Below are positions 25,501-39,100 of a DNA stretch of 64,000 bases, one piece after another. The stretch covers positions 39,728,970-39,792,969 of the forward strand of contig JAVGWX010000011.1 in assembly GCA_036924085.1 (NCBI GenBank). The letters run 5' to 3'. The stretch's first letter is position 1; every line of letters begins with the position of its first letter. A program made the position numbers and the translations under genes. The stretch is from Ariolimax columbianus. Lineage: Eukaryota > Mollusca > Gastropoda > Stylommatophora > Arionidae. The notes under the pieces were generated by a model. The model saw nothing but the letters and a program-made list of their open reading frames with translations, had not been told where the DNA came from and searched no databases.

Positions 25501-28500
25501 GCTATGGGACCACTTTTACTGCAGTGTCTGCTATGGGACCACTTTTACTGCAGTGTCTGCTATGGGACCACTTTTACTGCAGTGTCTGCTATGGGACCAC
25601 TTTTACTGCAGTGTCTGCTATGGGACCACTTTTACTGCAGTGTCTGCTATGGGACCACTTTTACTGCAGTGTCTGCTATGGGACCACTTTTACTGCAGTG
25701 TCTGCAATGGGACTTAACTTTTACTGCAGTGTCTGCTATGGGACTTCACTTTTATCGCAGTGTCTGCTATGGGACCACTTTTACAGCAGAGACTGCTATT
25801 GGACCACTTTTACTGCAGTGTCTGCTATGGGACCACTTTTACTGCAGTGTCTGCTATGGGACTCTACATTTGCATCTTTCCTTTAGATTTCAGGTTAGGA
25901 ATGTATTTTGCGTAAGTTCCATTAGATATTTTGAACAATAGGCTTTTTGAATCATCATCATCATGTAGCAGAACATCGCCCTCATCACAGGTCTCTGTAA
26001 GACTCTCAGTCTTTAGCCTATTCACTTAATAAATAACAGTTTATCAGTGAGACTCTTAAATTGTACATAGGAAACTAATGGAGGAAATAAAACAAAGAAC
26101 TTCACAGAAAAGCAGATGGCAACATTAAAGGAGGATGATATAGAATAAAGAACACAGCAGGAATATGAAATATCTATGGAGTGACGAATAAGAAGCTGGC
26201 TACAACACAATTCATGAAAATGAAGAATATTAACATGAGAACGACGGCCAATATTAAAAAGAAAGAATTCAGCATTAAAGAAATTAATCTAAATTATCAT
26301 ATTAATATGTAGCAGAAAAACAATACATGAGAATGTAAAACATGGCATAGAATTCATAGTGCAAGCAGAAAACGCAATATATAAATGATATTATTAATAG
26401 TAGTTATCTTTCGCAAGCCAAGATCGCAACAGCATCCGACTTGTGCTGTGAGATGTGATCTGATATGACTGTAAAGTTCAATCCTGACACAGCAGACTGC
26501 AGCACTAGAGACACACATGTGAGAAGTCGGATGAGGGGTCATTGTATTTTCTGATCTTCCACGCAGCTCGCTTTCTCTGGGCTTCGTCGATTATGTTTTG
26601 CTTTGTTCTGAGCACCCTGTGTGATGCTAGCATGCCAGGTCGAAAGCTTCTGTGCAAGCATCTCCCAGGAGGTGTTATCAATGTTGAAGTTATTCAGAGA
26701 AATTTTTAAGGAGTCTTTGTGTATCCGTTGCGTTTCTTCTACCCTGCCAGCCCTCCCCCCCCCCCACCTCCCCCCGCAATGATGAGCATCTACCAGGCCT
26801 GAGTTCACTTTATAGCAATCATCAAGAATGCGAATAACCTGTCCCATCCATCTTATGTCACACTTTGTGGTATGTAAAAGACAGTGCCATTGCAAAAAAA
26901 TAACAACAAATGTAATCTACACAAAACAGCTAAATCTCAAACACGACAACACTCACATTTGTCATGATCATTCTGTATTATAACAACATCCCATCAGAAT
27001 AGGGAGGAGACACAGAGACAAAATTGAAGGTTTTGAAAGACACAATTACTAAAGAACCAGAAAAGGAATGTGGATATAAAAACACATCATCTAGATAACA
27101 TAAGAAAACAGATTTCTGGAAAAATGTAAATAAGGCTGTAAAAAAACTAACTAGAACATATAACTAACTCATTCGCTACTGCATGATGCTGGGAGTGGCT
27201 TATAGATGTATCACTTATGGCCAGAAGATGATACCAGTGACAGGTTTAGTTTAGTTACAAAACTAATCTAAAAAAAGTCTAATGACTTCAAAATCCGGTA
27301 AATACCACAGGAAATGATCTTTCCAACCATATCAATGCTCACGTTTTAAAATTGATATTATTGTAACTTAACTTAACGTCTTTAAACTGGTTTAGAAGAC
27401 TCTGCAGAGTCTGTATACAACCAGTTTCATTTACATTTCCTTGCTCTAAAAGCTATGTGCATCCAATCTATTCTTAAATGCATTAGTTGTCCCTGCCTCC
27501 ACGACTTCCTATGGCAATGCATTCCAAGCATTCACCACTCTCTGACTAAAAAAATATTTCTTAATATCTAATCTGGTTCTAGTAGATGTAGTTGCTAAAA
27601 CTGTAAACAAACTGATTTTTGAGTCAACAAACTGATTTCTGATGGAGTTTTGACAAAATATCCTACACCTACCTCGGCATTAAGGTTGTCTGTGAGGCTG
27701 TTAATGAACTGACTCTCGATTGGGTTCTGCCGTGTCATGAGACTCAAGTAGTGACCTAGTTTGTCATGGGTTGTGATAATTGTGCCATGACCAAACTTGT
27801 CAAACTGGGGCCTACCAGCGCGACCAAAGATTTGCATCACATCCAAAATACCCAAGTCAACAAATGAGCCTCTCTTTGCATCATAGATTTGGGTGCCCTG
27901 CAAATACAAAATTAACTTGAGGCAATGTGTAACAACTAAGCCTCTATATTTGTCTCTAAAATAACAACATCCATTTCGTTCATAAACTTATCATCCTGTC
28001 TCAGGTTTCTTCAATTGAGATGCCATTTATCGACCTAATTACTACATTTATTTCCTCCATAAACTGGGCAGTGTGTTCTGGCTTCTTTCATTTCCATACA
28101 ATTTAACCCTCAAATAACCACATTTATTTCCTCCATAAACTAGGTGAAGGATCAAACTGCATACAGGACATTGTTGTTTACCTCGCATACGGAACACCCG
28201 CCAGACTGAAGTCGAGGATATGGTATTGTATTGTATTGTATTATGGTTCATTTAAATAGTATACTTTCCCGATTGGTCTGCCGGGGTGATTGTGTATGAC
28301 AAGAACAAGAATAACACAACTGCCTCACATAGAGCATGTCGTAAGAGGCGACTAATTGTGCGACATGGTATAACACCGGCCATGGTTAGGTGGTTTGTTT
28401 ACAGCAGCATAGATGGCGCCTAACAGGCTGTGGGTCTACTTTGCTCTAGTGTTTGAGTCTATTAAGATGGATTCACACATTGGTTAACCACCCCTCGTGG

Positions 28501-31500
28501 TACTTGCCCCAATGCAGTTGAGTAATAGGCTGCTCAAGTCTAGTCCTCTAAGCAGGAAATCCTCCTCCCAGCTACATCCAGCTGACGCCAGAGCTGGGAC
28601 CTTCACAGGGACATCTGCCCCTGTAGAAGTACAGTCGACGAGAACTAAGACTAAGACTTGGAATCCTGGTATTCAAACAGGTAAGTGTATGCCTGCTGCC
28701 AGGTAGTCAAAGGCTATCCGTAGTACGTTTTTTTTAATGACATATTAGAGCTGGAGGGGGGGAGGTGGTGTAACTGCGTACTCTTTTCAATTTTTAAATA
28801 GCCAATGGTTATTTTGGTTTACGTGCACAGAGTGTACATGAGAACTTCGAGTTCATGGTCCATTTCTGATAGAAAAGGCACTTAATCGCACTTCACTTAA
28901 GACCAATGGTCGCTTGAAACTGATTTGAATACTTTTTTAATTTGAACAAGGATTAACTGTGTGGAGCTGCTTAAGGGTCTTATTAAAAAATGTAAACCTA
29001 GGAATTCACACACGAGCGTTGGGAGTTTCTTTCCATCTCCCCTCAAATCCCCCTTCCCACCCTGAAAAGATGAGAAAACAAGTGAACTATACCTTAATGA
29101 TGACTGCATGAGCTGGCAGGTTCACACCCCAGGCCAGAGTGGCCGTACAGACCAGAACTTTGATGTGGCCCTCCAGAAAGTATTTCTCTACCAAGTTGCG
29201 GTCCTGTCTCAGCATTCCAGCATGGTGGATTCCAAAACCATCCGTAAACATCTCACGGAGTTGCTTGTTTCGGCTCTTTGACATCTGAAGAAAATAAATG
29301 CTTTTAATTCTCTTCCAGTAACTCAATCACTCATCTATTCGCGACAATGTGAAGCATAAGCCACCACTGCAGCTGACACCTTTAATAGGAAGTCTGTTCC
29401 CAAACATTTGTAATCATTCAACTTTTCACTCCAATGTGAAGCATGTGTTTTAACTGCATCTGGTGGGACAATGAGCCCAACGTCTGGTCAGGCAAAACAT
29501 ACTGACCAAACAATGTTAGCCAGGGTCAGGAGAAATATACTAGCTAAGACCCTCAAATGACCTCCTCGTTTTTCATCCTGGAAACGAGTTGTTGTCGAGG
29601 ACAACAGTCTGGCTAACAAGGTGAGGTTCCATGTGATCCCCGTAGTAGTGAGCAACGCGCAGATGAAGCCAAGCATTGCGTAACCGCCTGGAGGACCCCA
29701 GTCCACCTTCATCAGCACACTAGGGATGTAAAGAAAGCTACGACAACCCGCCACTTAACGTCCTTATTAGGGCACACAAAGGAGTAAACCTTCTCATTGT
29801 GGGCATTCAACAACAACAACTGCATCTGGTACCTTTACATCAGTGCTCTTTAACCTGAGTGCTAGCGTCTACTAGTGGGCGATTTTAGTTTTCAGGTGGA
29901 CATTAGCAGAATAATTACATTCTGTATTATATAAATATTATTATTTTTATTATTATTATGGTAATGCAGTGCCTAGACAACCTGAGGAAACTATGGCAGA
30001 ATACCAGCAAAAGTGAACATTTTGAGAACATGTGTTTTTCCCATGGCAGCATACGGCTGAAACATGGACAGTTACCCACAACTCTTAACTTAACTTAAAG
30101 TCTTTATACTGGTTTAGGAGACTCTGCAGAGTATGTAAACAAAAAGTTTAATTTACATTTCCTTGCTCTAAAAGCTATGTGCATCTAATCTTTTTTTAAA
30201 TGCATTAATTGTCCCTACCTCTACTACTTCCTGTAGCAATGCATTCCAAGCATTCACCACTCTGACTAAAAAAATATTTCCTAACATCTAATCTGGACTT
30301 TTCTTTAGTTCATTTGTAGCTATGCCCTCTTGTTCTCGTAGGTGTTTGTATTTTGAAAAACTTGTCCTAGTCTGTTCCTGATCTGTTCATTTAATTATCT
30401 TATTAACCTGTATTAAGTCACCTCGAATTATTCTCTCTTCTAAACACTGTAATGTAGGCCTGTTTTTCTGAGCCTCTCCTCATAACTGTAATTCTGGAAT
30501 CCCACTATCAGCTTTGTCGCTCAATTGTGTATCCTTTCCAACATGTTTGTATCCCCTCTATCATAAGGACTCAACACCTATACACAGTACTCGAATCTAG
30601 GTCTAACTAATGTTTTATACAGTTTGACTATCACTTCCTTGCTCCTATGTTTAATATTTTTTTTTATCATATCTAACATTGCATTTGCCTTTTTCACTGC
30701 TACCTGAACTTGCTCACTCATCTTACCTGTATGATCTATTATAACCCCTAGGTCCTTTTCCTTGTCTATCTTTCTAATATTGTTCTCTCCCATTCTGAAA
30801 TTATGTTCCCTATTTAATCTACCCATGTGGATGACTGTACATTTATCTACATTAAACTCCATTTGCCAGCCCACAGACCATTCTCGAATTTTATTTAAAT
30901 TCGATCTCAATATATCCACTTTTGCTTTAGATGAGACACTACTGAATAGTTTTGTGTCATCAGCGAATTTTGCAATCATGAATCCGATATCAATGTCCAA
31001 ATCGTTTTATATAAGAACAAAATTGGTCCCAAAACTGAGCCATGTGGCACTCCACTCTTTACTTCACACCACAGAGTACTCCTTATTTATGCCCACCCTC
31101 TGCCTTCTTCCGGTTAACGAATTTGCAATCCATTTGGCAACTATCCCACCTATTCAATGTGATTTTTCTTTCGAAATAATCTTTGATGAGGTACTCTATC
31201 AAAGACCTTACTAAAATCAAGATATATAACATCCACTGGCTCCCTTTTACCTGTCATTTTAGTAACCTCCTAATAGTAGTAGTTGTCCATCACAAGTGAT
31301 GAAGACCACTCTCTATGTTCAGCCGTGTGGACAGTCGTATCTCTTGCTGTGTCCGCTGAAATGGGTGACTTGCGCGGTTATTTGGATTAAAGTGAGGAAG
31401 AAACTGCGCCTTTTGTCAACCTCACTCACAGAGCCTAAGCCACCTTTTGCCAGTGGCAAGACATTCATCGAGACGACTGGAGATAGCATAGGATGCAGAT

Positions 31501-34500
31501 TTTGCCTCAGGGTTACCACCGAAGCCTTTCCGTAAACATGTAACCCGCAGGGTAGAAAGGTGGGATGGCATCTAACGCAGTTTGTCGTGCCTTTTCGATA
31601 ACCACAAGAGGTCATATGGACAACACTCAGCGCGTGAGTAGGTCTGGCATCTCTCCCCAGCTGTATTGAACTCATCACAGTAGCATCTAAAATTCCCACA
31701 CGCCAAATTCGCGAAGGTGAACCGGCAGAACTAACCCGTGAAATACGTCACAGGTATAAGCGTAGTGCCATTCAGCCGGCGTCCAGACCAGGATAAACGG
31801 ATGGAAGAAATCACAAAAAAAGAACGAAATAACAAGTCCCGACGGAAAACAACACCACGTTTCAGTGAACACAAGTGTAAGTCGTCGACTAGTGTGAATT
31901 CCAGGCAAATCCGTGGTCTAGCGGCATCCATAATGACCCAAAACAGTAGAGAAATGTAGACTCGCAGCTAGTTATGGCGCCATCTTTGCCAGAATTCTAC
32001 ATGAATTCTAATATATCTTCCTCTAGTAAACCCATGCTGACTATTTCTGATTAGATTAAACTTGTCTAAATGTATTACAATGTTTTCTTTGATTATTGAC
32101 TCTAACAATTTACAGAATATGCTCATTAAACTCACCAGTCTATAATTTGCTGGATCTTATTTTTTGCCCTGTTTGAATAAAGGGATCACTCCTGCATCAT
32201 TCCAATCCCCTCGAACAATCCCTTTTGCAAGTGATTAAGAACATAATATAGCAAATAGTTTTTGCTAGTTGGTCTCTAATTTCAAACAGCAATTTTGGAT
32301 GAATACCATCTTGATCTGGACATTTATCCTCTTTCAACCCCTCCAATTTTTTTTAAACCATTTCCTCTGTAATACAGATTGATCTAAATCCCGCTGTATC
32401 CATGTCTCTTTGGAAAATATCTATAGGCTCTGGGATCTTGGAGCAGTCCTCTTTTGTGTAGACTGTGCCAAAGCACTGGTTGAGTAGATTAGCTGCCTCC
32501 CTATTCTCACTTATTATTTTTCCTGTGCTATCTATGAAAGGGCCTACTTTGTCTTTCGTTCTTTGTTTATTTCTAACATAAGAAATTAAGCTTTTACTAT
32601 CAGTCTTGATCCTATGGGCAAGTTTTTTTATGGTCTATTTTTGCTGCTTTATTCACTTTCTGAGCTATTTTTTGCTTGTCCAAATATTTTTAATATGTTT
32701 CTTTTGATTTACCTGCCTCTATATATTTTGCCCATGCTTCATTTTTAGCTCTTCTACATTTAACTAAAAATCTAGTTATCCACTTTTTACGCTTGGGGTT
32801 TACCTCACTACATGGAAAACAATCCTCTTTTAGCTTTTTTAAAACTGTTTTAAAACTCTCCCACTCTTGTTCAACATCTGTTCCTCCAACAATATTTTTC
32901 CAGATTATGTGGCTCGCTGCCTCTTTCATCTTCTTCACATCTGCCTTAGAGTAGTCGTATGTTCTCCTAGGTGGTGGGGAATGTCAGACATACCCTCACT
33001 CTAGATGGGCTGGCAAAGCTGACTGAGAAATCATGAAATAGGCGACCCAAATGTATATTTTACAACCCCTGTAAAACATGCCGATCCTAGGACCCCAACA
33101 CACTGGAACCAACCTTCTTCGAGGATACTCAATAGATGTGTCCATTTAGCCCTCCTCCCCCTTTCAAATCATGATGCCTCTGGCACAACAGATACTTCTT
33201 CTTCTTCTTCGTTCGTTCTCAATCTCCCACTACCAAACCCTGAAAGGGCTTAAGTAGCAGAATGTAGTCCAGAGAACGGAATGCGTTGTGTCGTAGTTTA
33301 CAGCTTGGCTGTGATATTAGCACCTTTCGGTCCAACACATCCGACTTCAGCAAGCATTTTTGAGTACCGGGTTAGCATTCCCTCTTCGATCCCTTCTCCT
33401 TAGCCAGTCTGCCCTGCAGCAGCCTGTTATCCAGGATCACCACGTGGAGGTGTAGAAGGGTCTTGGCAGCTATGATTTGCTGGCCCTGACGCTAGTAGTC
33501 AGCTATGGGTCGCTGACCACTGCAGCTCATGCGCTGCTCAGCATCTTGATCCCGCACAACAGATACAACCCCTACACTTCCTCCAGTTTACAACTGATTA
33601 AGATGTGTGCCTTTTTGCTGGGAAGCATTGAACTGTCAAGAGCTACAACCTCACAGCTAAAAGGATTATATCATCATTTCATCCCCCAGCTGCAAATTGG
33701 TACCGGAATTACTATTGGGGAACTGATCACCCAATCTCACAACAAAACCTGACTTTCAATTATGAATTCTCTAACACTTGATCCCTAGTGGCTGTGTCTG
33801 TTATGCAACAATTTTACCCTTTATTTTTTACTCTAGAAACAGAATACAGAAACAAGCTTAACATAATCTTACTGCTCTCTGAGCCTCTCCAAGGCCTTTG
33901 CCTTGCTCTGTACCAAAATGAGTCATATCTCCTCGGTTCTTAGCCTGCTCAATCAAGTTAAATGCTGTTCTGACAGTCTCGTTTCTGGCATGCACAAACA
34001 CCATCACCTTAAAGGGAAAAACAGAATCATGCTAGAAAACATCTTCAAATTTTGTTATAAACAAAAAGTCTGCATTACTATCAGAACACTATCAGTGCTT
34101 TGTGGCAATTTCATGGATTTATAAGACAACTGGTGTACCCAAAACTGGTTAGTCTAAATGTTTGTGACGTAATAAAAAGAAGTTGAAACTAGAAGGTTAA
34201 CTTCTTCTGTGATCGCATCTTTGATGTTTACACCATCAGATGAGTCCAGTGATGAGCCCTACCATTGTCCGAAGTTTCTCATTAGTTCTGTACAGCTATC
34301 AGACCAGTGTTGAATCGCTGGGTCAGTTTATCTTTTGACTGGTTGTACTGGGAACAGTCCTGTAAAATACGCTCAGCAATTTGTTCATTTAGTTCACATG
34401 TGCACAGTGGTGAAGCATACGATCAGAACTTGTGCACGTGTTTATTCAGTTTGTTGTGCCCCGTCCTGAAGTGAAGAATGGTGATCTGTCCCTGCTGGTC

Positions 34501-36133
34501 AAGGGTGTGATAGTTGTCATTGGGTTTGCTCTGCTTCTGACAGCCTGGACATCTCACTATTTCTCAAAGCATAACCAAATGCTGTATCAAGGAGAAGGCC
34601 CTAACACGTACACACATTTAGATACTTTGGGCAGTCTATTAACATTTGATGGGAGATGTAATTATGAAATGATGAGCAGAATAGAAGAAAAAATGATAGC
34701 CTCATATTACTGGACTGGTCCATATCTGCCTAAATATAGGTCTAAAAACGAGGGTTCAACAGGCTGTCTACTATCACCATTACTCTTCCTGCTGGCCATT
34801 GACTGGATTATGAAGTCAAGTAATTAGTATCGTCAAGCGACAATGGCATTAAATGGACATTGACAAGACAACTTGAAGATCTCGACTTTGTCGATGACTT
34901 GGCTCTTCTGTCCCATACCCACAGCCAGATGCAAATAAGATGTGTATACTTGAAGAGAGATCACTACAATTGGGGTTAAAAATACACAGAGACAAAACAC
35001 AAGCTTTGAAAACCAATGCAATTAGCATTGATAGAATGATACTCTCTGGGATCCGAAATTTGTATTTATCAGACATGTGTGATTCCTGTCCTCCTGTATG
35101 GTTCAGAAACTTGGACCCTACTTAAACAGGACATATTATCCTGGTGCCCATATACAAATGAGTAGCCTGGAGCATGTTGTGGTCCTCCTGCTGTGAGTGA
35201 CAAGTGTAATCATAAAAAAGACATAAAATTCTACTAAACAACTAGTTCAACAACCAACAAGCATGTACTAACCTGGTGGCCACCCCTAACCTGCTTGAGA
35301 ACCTTCTCATAGCACACTGTGTTGAAGTCTTTCATCTGGGCCATCTTGTTGACAGACTTAATTCCTGAGATAATAAAAATGTGGTCAGATAACAAAAAGT
35401 TTTATTATTTGTCATTCGCTCTCAAATTATTGATTGATTGATTGACTGAGTGACCTATTAGGTCCAAGTGAAGCATAGAGCCCCAACTACAGATAGCCTC
35501 TTCAAGAAAGCATGTATCCAAGTATTTGCAGTGGCAGTTTCACATACATGTCAATGACAACATGCTCAAATAGGTGCATGAACTAAAATACCCGGGCAAC
35601 ATTTTCACTGTCGATGGACGATTGGACAGAGAAATCGTAACCAGATGTCAAAAAGAAAAATTAGGTGACCTACCAACTGTCACCACTATTGAAACATTGG
35701 AACTTGGAATACTTGGCCGTTAAGTCTACTCTTTTCGATTTCTGTCAAGGTATTTTTAACATGCTCGACATTGAACACAGGAATCCAATCTCACTACCAA
35801 GAGATCAGGGGAATTTTTACCAGAAAATCCATGTGAAAAAATCAGTCTCCATCGTGATTCGAAGCCGCGACCTCCGGCACTCGAGGCGAACACCTTACCT
35901 CAAAACCACTGAGCATCAGTATATAAACAAAGCAACAACTGATAAACCCTATTTTATTACCAACTCTGTGCTTTCAGTGCCAAACATGGCCTCTGTTCAC
36001 AGCACAGGAAAAAGAAAATAGCAACCTGTGAATGATATACCTGAGAAAAGTCATCAACTTCACCAGAAGAGACAGAATGAAAAATCAACATCAGAAAAAA
36101 ATTGCGGGAACAACATCCTCCCAAGAGTACATG

Positions 36134-36167
<34 letters not shown>

Positions 36168-39100
36168 ATATAAAGTAGTTTGATCATCTCAAGAGAGTGA
36201 AATCAGGTCAGCTGCTATTAAAAGCATACAACAGTAGAAGATCGGGGTTCAGAGATAAGGGAAGGCAGCGAGGCAAATGGATAGACAACATCAAAGACAT
36301 CTTAAGTCAGCATGAGGCTCACACCAACCACAGCAACACATCTGGTCCAAGTACGAGACCTACATCTCCGCACTACGCTTCACGGCATCAGTGGAAGGAT
36401 AAAGTATCCTATACCAGCATGGGCGGGGGGACTAACGTCTGGTCAGACAAAATATACTGATCAGACATGTTAGTCAGGGTTAGGCAAAACATACTGGCCA
36501 AGATCCTCACTTCGGATTCCTAATAGTCCTCCCTTGGAAACAGGCTGTTTTCATGGCTAACGAGGTGAGAGATCGACGTGATCCCCGTAGTGGTGAGCGA
36601 TGCGCAGATAAAGCCAAGCATAGCACAATCGCCAAGTCAACCGGGGTCCACCTTCATCAGCACGCTCGGGATGCGCAGAAAGCTACTGCAACCCGCCACT
36701 TAACGTCCTTTTCAGGGGGCACAAAAACGTAAACTATCTCATTGTGGGCATTCAAAAGAACAACAACAATGCCAGCATGGGCTGACAACTGCCACAGTAA
36801 TACATCTGGCCCAAGTATGAGACATGCAGCTCCCCACTACGCTTCATGGCATCAGTGGAAGGATAAATTATAGTAAGTAAATAAGATTTCACATGATGAG
36901 GTTACTGACCCCAAGCAGTTATATAAAAACACAAAGACTATCAAATGTGTACAAATGTACAACCTAAGTTCATTCATATGTACAATGTTTTATGCAACTT
37001 CATGCACAACATTCCTTAGTTGCAATTTATGGCAATACTTGGAAGCATATAGTGGTCCCTATTCTTTTAAATTGTCCAGTGTGCATTACCATTAGGTGGT
37101 GGGACAGCTAGAGTGCCTGCATGATCCTGGAAGCAATGTCTGCGAGAATGTTTGTGCTCCTGGTAGTTTCAACAAAGCCAAACAGGTTACCAAGTGAGAG
37201 GCCACACTAAAAATGTACAAACAACTCTCCTTCCTCCCCCCTCCCCCCCCCTCTCCATGTTTTGATGGCTGGGTTAGGGCTAACTACCCAAACAGGTCAC
37301 CAAGCAAGGCCAGACTAAAAGTGTACAACCAAACAAACACCACCCCCCCTGCGTAATTTTGTGGACATTTTTAACTTCATCTTCTTGTATCTCAGAAACT
37401 AACGCACATACAATAAAAACAATAACACCAGCAAGTTTTTTATTAATATATATTTCTACACACAACAAAATGATATCAATTTTAGAAGAAAAAAAAGGTT
37501 TGAGTTTCTCAAAGTAAAGAAAAATACTGCGACCTACAGGAAAATTACTTTCATTTTTTTGTGTAGCAAAGGTTAAGAATCCCACAAACAGTCAAATGAA
37601 GAACAATTGAAATGATGACTTCTTACCTATAAAAGTCTGCTCCAGAGGCACAGGCCTGAACCGCCCATCAAAGAAGAACAGGCCCGTGTATGGGTTAACA
37701 TTGAGAAAGGTTGCCACGTCCAGGTAGTTCGGGAGTGTGGCCGATAAGCCTACGATCCTGATCATGCTCTGGGAGCTCTCCACCTGCAACCGCAGAGTGA
37801 GAAGTGACAAAAATATAGAGTATCCAAAGTATTTAGTGCAAAATGTATCCTTTGTCTACATTGCTCCATATCAGTACATTGTTTTCATGGGTCTTCTTAA
37901 AACCCTAAGATTTATTTCTTAGTAATTTTCATAAATTCCATAAGCTCTGGTTCTTTTTCACCGATTCCGTTAACATTTATTGTTGCTCTTTTAGTTGCAT
38001 GTCTATTCCGCAGTTCTTTGGCTTTTCCTAGTGTGTAATACAGTAACCTAGTCATCAGGTTTGGGAGGACTGATCGACAGATTCTTCAAAAAAATCCTGA
38101 GATATAAGAATTTCATTACAATTCGCCACCAGAGAAAAAGTAAGTTAAGTATGACGAAATTGATATGAGTAGTGCAACAAACAACAATAACACTTATGTG
38201 ACATTGTGTCATAGTTTACAGCAAGGCTGCGAAATCTGAGCCTTTTGGTCTGATACATCTGATTACAGCATAGAATTTTTAGGACCAGGTTATCCTTCCC
38301 TCTTCGATCCCTAATATTTTAGCCAGACTGCATGGCTGCAGTCAGTTTCCAGGATAGCCTCATGGAGGCAAAATAGAGTCTTGGTCAGTTATGGGTCACT
38401 AATCCTGATGCAAGCAGCCAGCTATGAGTCAATGGCTGCTGTCAGCTCATTCATTGCTGTATCTTCGGCCACCCACTTCGATTGAAAACAAAACACACAA
38501 AAAGACGAATAAGTTATTTTTGTACGGATAAAATCACCTGTCTTTTGGTCCTGGCTACTAATGTCTCAATAACTGGGCCTCTGTCGTCATGCAGGAGATG
38601 GACCTCATCAATGATCAGCAGACGGACAAGCTGAGCCAGAGCCACATCTCCCGTACTCTTTCGTGTCACAACATCCCACTTCTCGGGGGTAGTTACCAGC
38701 ATCTTCAAAGGGGGAGGAGGAGAGACAGAGACTGGGTTACACATCAACTTGAACAATTGAAATATAGCCATGTTGTGCGTGTATGTGTGCACATATACTT
38801 TTAAGAGTAATCAAGGTGGGCGTGTGTATGCACATATAAAATGTAAATAAAGAAGCGTTAACAAGCCAGTGTGGCATACTGGGAATATGGTGTTAGGCCC
38901 TTATTTTTATTGACCAGCAGCACAGTAACAGTGATATGGTCAACTTCCCGAGTTACTCTGGAATTCTTCCTCTTCTTCTTCGTTCGTTCTCAATCTCCCG
39001 CTACCAAACCCTGAAAAGGCTTAAGTAGCAGAATGTAGTCCAAAGAACAGAATGTGTTGTATCGTAGTTTACAGCTTGACTGCGATATTTGCACCTTTCG

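Noticed and set aside
25216..25941. Plus-strand ORFs of 149-241 codons
   Set aside because: Three frames of a 29-bp repeat without stops, not a gene.
30578..31000. 140-codon minus ORF with FADD
   Set aside because: CR1-like reverse transcriptase fragment, not a host gene.
32690..32938. Possible separate small protein gene
   Set aside because: It is the linker segment of the same CR1-like LINE, colinear with its RT.
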